64,000 nucleotides of DNA, taken from contig NZ_VFAH01000014.1 in NCBI RefSeq assembly GCF_008929045.1, positions 105,439 to 169,438 on the forward strand, in the 5' to 3' direction. Source of the stretch: Noviherbaspirillum aerium (GTDB taxonomy: Bacteria > Pseudomonadota > Gammaproteobacteria > Burkholderiales > Burkholderiaceae_D). The notes beneath the pieces are model-generated. The model was not told the DNA's origin, did no database searches, and saw only the letters and a program-made list of their open reading frames with translations. Position 1 is the first letter of the stretch. The number at the start of each line of letters is the position of its first letter. Both the position numbers and the translations under genes were made by a program. Of this stretch, positions 34,060 through 41,208 are shown in pieces.

Positions 34060-34524
34060 ATGGCACATCTACATTCAGGATCAGGTTCAGATGAAAAAGG
34101 CAGTGGAAGCACATCCGGACGACTTATTAGCAATGGAATCGCTGCATTGGCAATGAGCACAAGTGTTATTGCGCCCGCACACGCTTTGACTGAAAGCGCA
34201 ATTTGCAATAACGCACCGCCAACCCTCACTGCACAGATAGACCTGGAGCTTGCCGTTCCATCCCATGTGGCCGTGCGCATCAATGTAACCAATGCCTATA
34301 CCAGAGAGAACGCATACGGCGCCTGGCGAGTCATTAACCCCGGCACATCTGTTGCGCAAGCGCAGACTTTCAATATGGCTGCAGGTTCCGGCCTTTGGTA
34401 TGCATGGGCTGAATTCCTGGTCTATTACAATACGTATGGCTGGCAAAGAAACAACGTCCGATATATCCCGGTTCTCGCTGGAGGGGCAGACTTCGCGACA
34501 GTTCAGTATTACTGCCGTTTCTAG
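34060..34524 (+). CDS. Secreted protein of unknown function, 3' end at a MITE
   Basis: 154 aa. An unusually polar start (MAHLHSGSGSDEKGSGS) precedes a hydrophobic segment (LISNGIAALAMSTSVIAPAHA) that looks like a signal peptide. The mature part (LTESAICNNAPPTLTAQIDL...) contains two Cys and Trp/Tyr-rich stretches (GSGLWYAWAEFLVYYNTYGW). The stop codon TAG at 34522-34524 takes its last two bases from the left end of the inserted 124-bp element at 34523, so the native C-terminus may be missing. I do not recognise the family. Confidence 0.55.
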   Translation: MAHLHSGSGSDEKGSGSTSGRLISNGIAALAMSTSVIAPAHALTESAICNNAPPTLTAQIDLELAVPSHVAVRINVTNAYTRENAYGAWRVINPGTSVAQAQTFNMAAGSGLWYAWAEFLVYYNTYGWQRNNVRYIPVLAGGADFATVQYYCRF

Positions 34525-34646
34525 GCTATGTTTGATAAGCGTTGCGAGCGGTTCGGATTGGCGCCGAGGAGCGCACGCGTACGCAGGGTACGCCGAGCAC
34601 CGCAGGCGCCAATCCGGATTGCGCAGCAGCTTATCAAACACAGCCT
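34523..34646. mobile_element. 124-bp MITE-like element, copy 1
   Basis: Terminal inverted repeats of 18 bp (AGGCT(A/G)TGTTTGATAAGC at both ends, one mismatch in this copy) and subterminal inverted repeats around GGATTGGCGCC allow the whole element to fold. It codes for nothing. A second copy of the same length is at 56463-56586 with about four differences. The element is non-autonomous; no matching transposase is in the window. Confidence 0.88.
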
Positions 34647-34868
34647 GGCCGAGACGAAGCCCTTAACTATCTTTGTAATCCAGGGCTAAATCGAACCACC
34701 ACAACTAGAAATTTCAATCCAGTCGGCTTTCCGCCGGCAGTGGGCGGCTGCTCTGGGTCGATGGTCGATATAAACCCCTCAAGGCGATCTTCACTGCGTC
34801 TACTGTGGCACCTCGAACGGACTTTCCGATGTGGCTCGAACTGTGGCGTTTCCTCCGCAAAAAGAATT

Positions 34869-34917
34869 ACGCTCACGCCCCTTCGCTTATTGAGCGTAAG
34901 CGAAGGGGCGTGAGCGT
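34869..34917. terminator. Perfect 21-bp hairpin, possible terminator
   Basis: Arms 34869-34889 and 34897-34917 match perfectly (21 bp, 7-nt loop). It lies 17 bp beyond the stop of the PHB depolymerase gene on the minus strand. No T tract follows on either strand, so it may act as a processing or stability structure rather than a Rho-independent terminator. Apart from this and the MITE, 34647-34868 holds nothing recognisable. Confidence 0.6.
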
Positions 34918-34934
34918 CTCCATGCCGATATGTA

Positions 34935-36017
34935 CTACTGCCGTCCCGTCACACGCTGCACCATCCGGTAGAGTACCGACATCTGCGCGCCGCTCTTCAG
35001 CGCATAGTTGGGGTCGACCTGATTTGAATAGCCCCACCAGTCATAGCATCCATTCGGGTTGGTCGGTTCTGGCGCGGACGAGGCGATGGTGTCGGGATAG
35101 ACAACCACGAGGTTGTTGGTGTCGGCCCATTCATTGATGCCCGCCTGGTTTACCCAGCGATTGCCGATGAGTGCCGAATACTGCTTGCAGCCATGCAGTG
35201 CCAGCACCATGCCGCATGTTTTTCCCTGCTCGCAGGCTTTCGGCACGAAGACAGTACCGGTGGAATTCAGCGACACGTTGGGCGCTGCGCCGAATTCGGT
35301 CTGGTCGAAGGTCGACAGCGTGCCTTGCAGCTTTCCATTGTTGCGCGGGCTTAGTCGTCCCAGGAAGTGCTTCAGCCAGGTTTGCACAGAATCGTAGGGG
35401 GCGCCATTGACGAAGCATTTCACCATGAAGGGGCTGCCCGGGGTGCCGCAGTCAAGTTCACCGTTCGGCGATTCCCAGCCGTGCGCGGCTGGAAAGCCAT
35501 TATCGAACACCACCTTCGCTCCATAGTGAAGGTACTCCGCATTGAGGTCGGCCATCTGCCGTGGATTGACGGTGGCGTCCCTGGTGCCGGACCATAGATA
35601 AACCGGCTGACCGCTGAGGTTCACCGATGAGTCGATCGTGCCCAGGGCAGACTGGGTGTCCAGATAAGCGATCGACTGGGCAAGCATGCTGTTATAGGAC
35701 GCTTCGTTCGTCGGCAAGGTCTGGCCGCCACAGTTGGCAAGAGCGGCCGCGGCACCGCCGGCGCCCGCGCACCAGTAGACGCCGCCCGCATAGATGGCGG
35801 CGCCCTTGAAGGTCGCGGAATGGGCCACGTGCATCTGCACCGCGGTGAAGCCGCCGGAGGATATGCCTGCGACGAAGACCTTCGCCGGGTCGATCTGATA
35901 GCGCTGGAGTTTTTCGGCGGACGGCGCCGCTGTCGTCTGTGCAGAAGCACTCGTGGCCGCAACAAATCCAATGGCGAACATGGCGGGCCATGCCCACCGA
36001 AAATTAATTTTTCTCAT
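34935..36017 (-). CDS. Secreted PHB depolymerase-family esterase, type-2 (permuted) catalytic domain
   Basis: 360 aa with a signal peptide (MFAIGFVAATSASAQ). The lipase box Gly51-Ile-Ser53-Ser-Gly55 (VFVAGISSGGFTAVQMH) is near the N-terminus. The probable catalytic Asp is in LWSGTRDATVNP and the His in GFPAAHGWESP. The oxyanion region LALHGCKQY lies near the C-terminus, followed by WADTNNLVVVYPDT and NPNGCYDWWGYSN. Lipase box before oxyanion motif defines type-2 catalytic domains of extracellular or periplasmic poly(3-hydroxybutyrate) depolymerases. There is no substrate-binding or linker domain, so it may act on amorphous polymer or oligomers. Confidence 0.87.
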   Translation of the reverse strand: MRKINFRWAWPAMFAIGFVAATSASAQTTAAPSAEKLQRYQIDPAKVFVAGISSGGFTAVQMHVAHSATFKGAAIYAGGVYWCAGAGGAAAALANCGGQTLPTNEASYNSMLAQSIAYLDTQSALGTIDSSVNLSGQPVYLWSGTRDATVNPRQMADLNAEYLHYGAKVVFDNGFPAAHGWESPNGELDCGTPGSPFMVKCFVNGAPYDSVQTWLKHFLGRLSPRNNGKLQGTLSTFDQTEFGAAPNVSLNSTGTVFVPKACEQGKTCGMVLALHGCKQYSALIGNRWVNQAGINEWADTNNLVVVYPDTIASSAPEPTNPNGCYDWWGYSNQVDPNYALKSGAQMSVLYRMVQRVTGRQ

Positions 36018-36991
36018 GATGATTGTCTCCTCGTTGCTTCAGGAAAATTAAGGCTGCTTCAGCGCCGGTTTTTTGATTTGCCGCAGATTTGTTTTCAATA
36101 CGCCTGAAAGCGATATTTTCAGGGCTGATGCAAATCCGCATGTTGTTGAGACTCTAGTTTTTATTCCGCGTTCATCCGTGGGTTTGCGCACGAGCTTAAT
36201 CGCCCGGTGGCCTGTCGTCAGGCAATAGCGTCATTGCCGGCGATTGGGGCCGCCTGATCCGTTCAAGAAGTTGAATGGACCGACCCGCCGGTGCTCGGGC
36301 GCCAGGTATTGCAGTCCATGCGTGACTGCGCCACCGTAAAACACGCGGTAGTTGTTTTCCGTGAATGTAATCGGGAAGGTGGATGCTGCCGCAGCGAGGG
36401 AAGTGAACAGCCAATCAGCCTGCCACGATATCTGGCGAGGGACTTACCAACGCTATACGCAAATTGGCCCTTAAGTTAAGCTCTGGTCCGCTCCGAGTTC
36501 TCGCATCGTATCACCAAGCCAAGAATCGCTTTACCTCAACAGAAGTTTCAAATGATGGCTTCGCTTTCACTGCAATTTCCCATGGTTCTTGCAACCATGA
36601 TGCTTTTTATCACTGAACACGTTTAATGAATGGTTCTTTACCGCACTCGAATTCACGTACGGAATCAACTGAGTCTTCCTGCCGGCGGGTATGCGCTTGC
36701 TGGCTACGCTCCTGTTCGGCACGGCAGGATTCATTGGCCTTTTCATTTCCGTCCTGCTGCTAAATTTTTTCACTTCACATTTGATGATCCAGTCAGGGCA
36801 GGCTTGGGGCACTGGCGGGTTCTCTCGGGGCGTATCTGGTTTATCTGCTTGCTGTCCGCCTGTACGGACTACGGTCTCGCTGGCCAACCTGACAGCCAAA
36901 AGCATGTTGTTGTTGGCCGTACTATGTTCGATGGCCAGGCCGCTTCCCCATCATCTTGTTACAGACCCGATTGGGTAGAGCGTTTTCACTC
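36018..36991. other. Long intergenic region; one weak hydrophobic frame
   Basis: 974 bp without a convincing gene. The plus-strand frame 36691-36978 begins MRLLATLLFGTAGFIGLFIS, membrane-like, but it degenerates after residue 45 and lacks a good ribosome binding site, so it is at best a remnant. GC is lower than average. The depolymerase promoter should lie near 36018-36150. Confidence 0.45.
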
Positions 36992-37678
36992 TCAAGTGGC
37001 TGAAAATGTTGAACCAGCAGCACCTTCGGGAGTGCGGTAAATCACAACCAAGGCACGTGATTCTCCTTTCAGGGACCGTCCGCGGTGAGGGATCCGTGAA
37101 TTGAAGTAGACGCTGTCGCCAGGGGACAAGACCCACAAGCGTTCCTTGCCTTCAATGATGAAACCAAATTCGATCTCGCCGTCGAGAATAAAAAGAAACT
37201 CCTCGCCGTCATGCTCGAAACGCACGTCTTTCTCTATGTTGGACGGGAAGACCATGATGAAGGGATCCATGTGCTTGTGGCGTTTCTTCTGCGCCAGCGA
37301 TACATAGTCGTAGCCGAATGAACTTCCACCCCGAAGTACGGGTTCCCGCTCCCATGAGCGTACAACGCAAATATCATCGTTGCGTTCGGCGGAGGATTCG
37401 GAACCGAGCAAGTCGGCCAATTCAATCTTGAGGATCTCCGCCAGCTTCACCAGCGTTCCAATCGGCGGGATCACTTTCGAGTTTTCGATCTTCGACAGGT
37501 AGCCTTTCGTAAAACCGGTTGCTCTTGCCAGTTCGTCCTGCGTGAATCCGCGCGCACTCCGAAGATCATAGAGACGCCGCCCTAATCGCTGCTCGACTTC
37601 AGAAAGCTGTGTTTGTGGTTCGACCGGTTGGATGTCGATAATGCGCCCTGCATCGTTGTTCTCTGGGTGAGTACTCAT
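36992..37678 (-). CDS. XRE-family regulator with C-terminal cupin sensor domain
   Basis: 228 aa from ATG 37678; a TTG 8 codons upstream is less likely. Residues about 30-90 are a Cro/C1-type helix-turn-helix (LRSARGFTQDELARATGFTKGYLSKIE). Residues about 150-220 form a cupin_2 domain (EHDGEEFLFILDGEIEFGFI, LSPGDSVYFNSRIPHRGRS). This PuuR/HipB-like architecture senses a small ligand and usually represses a divergent catabolic operon. Here the divergent unit is the cupin-ferredoxin pair at 37993-38742. Confidence 0.9.
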   Translation of the reverse strand: MSTHPENNDAGRIIDIQPVEPQTQLSEVEQRLGRRLYDLRSARGFTQDELARATGFTKGYLSKIENSKVIPPIGTLVKLAEILKIELADLLGSESSAERNDDICVVRSWEREPVLRGGSSFGYDYVSLAQKKRHKHMDPFIMVFPSNIEKDVRFEHDGEEFLFILDGEIEFGFIIEGKERLWVLSPGDSVYFNSRIPHRGRSLKGESRALVVIYRTPEGAAGSTFSAT

Positions 37679-37841
37679 AAATAATCTAGGCGAGGTGTTC
37701 AAAAGTGATGTCGTAGCGCTTCAAGATGCCAAGCAGGCGGACAGCTTGATCGTCTGGTTTACATATCGCGAATTGTAGACGGATGGAGGAGTTCCATCTA
37801 AGAATGCCTCTTGCTTGCAGTCAAACAACCTGCCCATTGCC

Positions 37842-37858
37842 AATGAAACTTTTTCATT
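37842..37858. promoter_or_regulatory. Candidate operator of the XRE-cupin regulator
   Basis: AATGAAA-CTT-TTTCATT is a perfect 17-bp inverted repeat in the divergent region between the XRE-cupin gene and the cupin gene, 5 bp upstream of a likely -35 box. Its position fits repression of the rightward promoter. Confidence 0.55.
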
Positions 37859-37863
37859 AAATG

Positions 37864-37891
37864 TTGCATATTGAGATACCTATGATATTCT
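37864..37891 (+). promoter_or_regulatory. Candidate sigma-70 promoter of the cupin-ferredoxin unit
   Basis: TTGCAT (37864-37869), 16 bp, TATTCT (37886-37891). It lies about 100 bp upstream of the cupin start in an AT-rich stretch. Confidence 0.45.
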
Positions 37892-37992
37892 AAGACGGCT
37901 GCCAGAGGCTATGCGTCGATTTTGCTCAGCTACCTGGCTTTTCGGCCTGAAGGCAATCCTGCCGCAAGCCTAGCCAAAATCAGGAGAATTTG

Positions 37993-38385
37993 ATGAGTGC
38001 CACCATGGAAAAACGCCTTTCCGGAAAACTGGAGCCGACCGTCAACGGCTCTACCTATGTCGATCCCGCGCAGCTGGAGTGGAAGCCGACGAAATTCAAA
38101 GGCATCCAGATCAAGCCTTTGTACGAAGACGCGGCCAATGGCGAACTGACCTGCTTGCTGAAATGGGAGCCAGGTACGGTCCTGCCATTTCATCGTCATC
38201 CCGAAATCGAGCAATCGTTCGTGCTTGAAGGTTCGTTTTACGACCATGACGGCATTGCGCGCGCCGGCCAGTTTACCTGGAGAAAACCGGGGTCTCTTCA
38301 CGAGACCCGATCGGACGAAGGCTGCATTATCCTTGCGATCTACCGCAAACCAAACGTTTTCTTCGATGTCGATGCAGGCTTCTGA
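37993..38385 (+). CDS. Cupin-domain protein (ChrR/DAD-like)
   Basis: 130 aa; AGGAG ribosome binding site before ATG at 37993. The cupin motif PFHRHPEIEQSFVLEGSFYD gives metal ligands His, His and Glu, and GSLHETRSDEGC supplies the third His. It resembles anti-sigma ChrR-type cupins and 2,4'-dihydroxyacetophenone dioxygenase-like cupins. It could be a small metalloenzyme, perhaps an oxygenase, or a sensor. The ferredoxin gene 30 bp downstream suggests a redox function. The divergent XRE-cupin regulator probably controls it. Confidence 0.85.
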   Translation: MSATMEKRLSGKLEPTVNGSTYVDPAQLEWKPTKFKGIQIKPLYEDAANGELTCLLKWEPGTVLPFHRHPEIEQSFVLEGSFYDHDGIARAGQFTWRKPGSLHETRSDEGCIILAIYRKPNVFFDVDAGF

Positions 38386-38415
38386 AATGCGCCAGGTTCC
38401 GGCAGGGAGGGCGGC

Positions 38416-38742
38416 ATGCCTTACGTCGTAACGGAAGGGTGCATCAAGTGCAAATTCATGGAGTGCGTGGAGGTATGTCCTACCCATGCATTCCATGAAG
38501 GCCCGAACGCCGTCGTCATCAATCCCTCGGATTGCGCCAATTGCGCCTTATGCGAGATGGTTTGCCCCGTCCTCGCCATCATGCCGCGCGCCGGCTTGCC
38601 GCAACGATTCAGCGACTACGCGGAATTGAATGCGCGGTTGGCGAAACAATGGCCGAAGATCACGACCAAGGGCAATGTTCCCGCCGATGCCGAACAATGG
38701 GTCGACGTGCCGGATAAGGGGCCGCTTCTCGAAGGCCTCTAG
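38416..38742 (+). CDS. fdxA: 7Fe ferredoxin (FdxA type)
   Basis: 108 aa. CIKCKFMECVEVCP and CANCALCEMVCP supply the Cys ligands of a [3Fe-4S] and a [4Fe-4S] cluster in the pattern of FdxA/Azotobacter FdI-type ferredoxins. GPNAVVINPSDCANC and the roughly 45-residue C-terminal tail (LNARLAKQWPKITTKG) are also typical. A low-potential soluble electron carrier. It is co-directional with the cupin gene (30-bp gap), and is probably a specialised second copy rather than the housekeeping one. Confidence 0.92.
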   Translation: MPYVVTEGCIKCKFMECVEVCPTHAFHEGPNAVVINPSDCANCALCEMVCPVLAIMPRAGLPQRFSDYAELNARLAKQWPKITTKGNVPADAEQWVDVPDKGPLLEGL

Positions 38743-38782
38743 ATTGATTGCCCGGCAAGTCTGCAGGCGTGGTTAGCGCCTG

Positions 38783-39409
38783 TCAGCGCGTCCCGGCAAC
38801 GATCCCGCGTTCCCGCAGGTTCGCCGCTCTCGCGACGTCATAACAAATCACCTGCGCCACCTTGTCCGCCGTCTCCTCGTCGTACAGCTTCGCCAGCACA
38901 TGCAGCGTAGTGTCGATGCAGAGACTGACGCCGCCGCCTGTCACCTGATTTCCAAGGTCGACGATCGCGGCGCGGTTCAGTCCGACCTTCGGAAAGCGCT
39001 CGCGGAACACTTCGAAGGGATCGGCCTCTCCATCCGCATAACTTGCCTTGGTGGTCGCTACTTTTCCATCCAGCAGTCCGGTGGCCGCAAAGATCATGGC
39101 GCCCGTGCAGACGGAGGCGGTGAGTGTTTCCCGATGAGCATCAATGAATTGCAGCACCTTCGTGTTTTTTACCTGTGCGGGCCAGCCTGGCCCGCCGCAG
39201 ATGATCAGCGCATCGACCGGCGGGGAGCTTGCGAAATCGTGGTGAGCCTTGACTACAAGGCCGTTCGCGAGAAGGACATCGCCGCCGCTCTCGCTGATCA
39301 GGAACATTTCAAGGTCCGGGATGACGCGCTTGGCCATCGACAGGGTGCCGAAGATGGCGATCTCAATCGGCTCCACTCCCTCGTAAATAAATATTCCTAT
39401 TTTTTTCAT
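38783..39409 (-). CDS. DJ-1/PfpI family protein (class I amidotransferase-like)
   Basis: 208 aa from the Met at 39409 (MKKIGIFIYEGVEPIEIAIF); two codons earlier is a second possible Met. The nucleophile elbow is TASVCTGAMIFAATGLLDG, with catalytic Cys followed by Thr, as in GATase1-AraC-type and isonitrile-hydratase-like members. The acidic residue is Glu in GVEPIEIAIF. It lacks the AraC helix-turn-helix. It converges on the ferredoxin gene with a 40-bp gap and is divergent from the orphan TRAP binding protein. The substrate is unknown. Confidence 0.88.
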   Translation of the reverse strand: MKKIGIFIYEGVEPIEIAIFGTLSMAKRVIPDLEMFLISESGGDVLLANGLVVKAHHDFASSPPVDALIICGGPGWPAQVKNTKVLQFIDAHRETLTASVCTGAMIFAATGLLDGKVATTKASYADGEADPFEVFRERFPKVGLNRAAIVDLGNQVTGGGVSLCIDTTLHVLAKLYDEETADKVAQVICYDVARAANLRERGIVAGTR

Positions 39410-39648
39410 GGCCATTTTCAATAATTTGATATAAAGTTTCCTAATACGAAACCATCTTAAACCGGAAGCCAATAAAAATCAAAACTCTTTATCGCCTGCC
39501 TTAAGAGGCGCGGCCTGAGCGCCCGGCTATCGAGGCAAGTGAAGGCGCTGCTCATCGTTTCACAACCGTACAGACGAAGCCATTGCAACAACGCATTGCA
39601 CTTTTGTTTCAAGGACTCATGCAGCAATCACCCTCAAGGAGAGTCGTC

Positions 39649-40767
39649 ATGAAAATTGTGGATCAGAGCCGTCGAACTGCAGTGAAGATGGGATTGGCTG
39701 CCGGCGCCGGCGTCATGGGGGCGCCCATGATTGCCAGAGCACAGTCCTCCATAACGCTGAAGATGCAAAGCACATGGCCTCAGAAATCGATCTTCCATGA
39801 GTTTTGCGGTGATTTCGCGCGGCACGCCGAGGCGCTATCCGGCGGAAAGCTGAAATTCCAGGTACTGGCCTCAGGTGCCGTGATACCGGCGTTGCAAGTG
39901 ATGGACGGGGTCAGCAGCCGCGTTATTGATGCGGGCCATGGCGTGCCGGGTTTTTGGTTCGGGAAAAATTCCGCATTCGGCCTGTATGGCGCAGGGCCTA
40001 GTTTCGCCATGGACTCAACGCAAATGCTGGGGTGGATCGAATACGGCGGAGGCGCCGCGCTTTATGAGGAATTGCTTGCCTCGACGCGGCTCGACGTTGT
40101 CAGCATTCTTCACGGGCCTGTTCCGGTGGAACCGCTCGGCTGGTTCAGAAACCCCGTCAACACTGTGGCCGACCTCAAGGGATTGAAATTCCGGACGTCG
40201 GGACTCGCCGTGGAACTGTTCGAGGAAATGGGGATGGCGCCGACACAGATGGCGCCCGGCGATATTGTTCCATCGCTGGATAGAGGCGTACTTGATGCGG
40301 CTGAATTCGCCAATGCAACCGATGACCGCATGATGGGTTTTTCGGATGTAACGAAAAACTATTACCAGCAGAGCTACCACATGGCGAATAACGTCTTTGA
40401 CCTCATGATCAACAAGAAGGTCTACACCGCACTGCCGGACGAGCTCAAAAAGATTCTCAAGTACGCTGCGATGGTCACGAATTCGGACATCTCCTGGAAA
40501 TCGATGGACAGGATGTCGACCGATCTGCTCGAGCTGATGAGCGCGAAAAAAGTCCAGGTCAGGAAAACGCCTGCCGCGATTCTCGAAGCGCAACTGCAAG
40601 CGTGGGACAAGGTCATTGAAAGACATTCCGCGAAGAATCCGCTGTTCAAGAAGATCGTGGATTCCCAGCGCGCGTGGGCGAACCGCGTCGTCTGGTGGCA
40701 GGATACTACGGTCATGCCAACAGCTTACGCATACCGGCATTATTACGGCAAACGGCAGGCAAAATAA
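39649..40767 (+). CDS. Orphan TRAP transporter binding protein (Tat-type signal)
   Basis: 372 aa from ATG 39649 with AAGGAGAG upstream. The N-terminus (QSRRTAVKMGLAAGAGVMGAPMIARA) has a twin-arginine-like signal (SRRTAVKMG). The mature protein is of the DctP family, TakP-like alpha-keto-acid branch: MQSTWPQKSIFHEFCGDFARH, GLKFRTSGLAVELFEEMGM, and the terminal WWQDTTVMPTAYAYRHYYG. No DctQ or DctM gene adjoins it; permeases must be supplied from elsewhere. Nearby TRAP permeases at 14.9-16.9 and 44.3-46.1 kb have their own binding proteins. Confidence 0.9.
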   Translation: MKIVDQSRRTAVKMGLAAGAGVMGAPMIARAQSSITLKMQSTWPQKSIFHEFCGDFARHAEALSGGKLKFQVLASGAVIPALQVMDGVSSRVIDAGHGVPGFWFGKNSAFGLYGAGPSFAMDSTQMLGWIEYGGGAALYEELLASTRLDVVSILHGPVPVEPLGWFRNPVNTVADLKGLKFRTSGLAVELFEEMGMAPTQMAPGDIVPSLDRGVLDAAEFANATDDRMMGFSDVTKNYYQQSYHMANNVFDLMINKKVYTALPDELKKILKYAAMVTNSDISWKSMDRMSTDLLELMSAKKVQVRKTPAAILEAQLQAWDKVIERHSAKNPLFKKIVDSQRAWANRVVWWQDTTVMPTAYAYRHYYGKRQAK

Positions 40768-41208
40768 ACGGCAAAGAACATCGCGGCAACTTTCACTCAG
40801 CGCCGCCGGGCATTTTGGCGTGAGCACGGTCACGGTCAGGCATCCGCCAGCCGTCAAGTTTGCGGCAGATCGCAGACATGATAAGCCCTTCGCTTGAATA
40901 GACCCGGCAATACTTCATGGAAGGCGACGAAAGCCGTTGAGGCGCCAGTGCGAATGCCTGGGACGGATTGCAGCCGAGTGGCTGGAAGAATCGGTTTGCG
41001 CTGGAACGCAGGGCAAGGCGGGAGGAGCGCCGTGCTGTGGGCCGCACCAGTGACGACCAGCGTCGCCATGCGCGCTATGGCTCAGCAACGCTCAGATACG
41101 AAGCCTTGGCAGCCTGCGGCTGACGCCGCAGATGCTGTCGACACGCGGCGCCAGCCAGGAAGATCGGTGCACGGCATGGCCCCGCCCTTCCTGCGTCATG
41201 AACGATCT
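40768..41208. other. Intergenic region without recognisable gene
   Basis: 441 bp between the orphan binding protein gene and the convergent IlvD-type gene. No family-like frame, repeat or T-tailed hairpin was found. Confidence 0.45.

Noticed and set aside
34542..34913. Open frames within and beyond the MITE copies that begin with the same peptide (also 56482-56883)
   Set aside because: The shared peptide only reflects the repeated DNA; the frames diverge outside the element and have no coding features.
36691..36978. Hydrophobic 95-codon frame upstream of the XRE-cupin gene
   Set aside because: The start looks like a membrane helix but the rest is not protein-like and no ribosome binding site precedes it.
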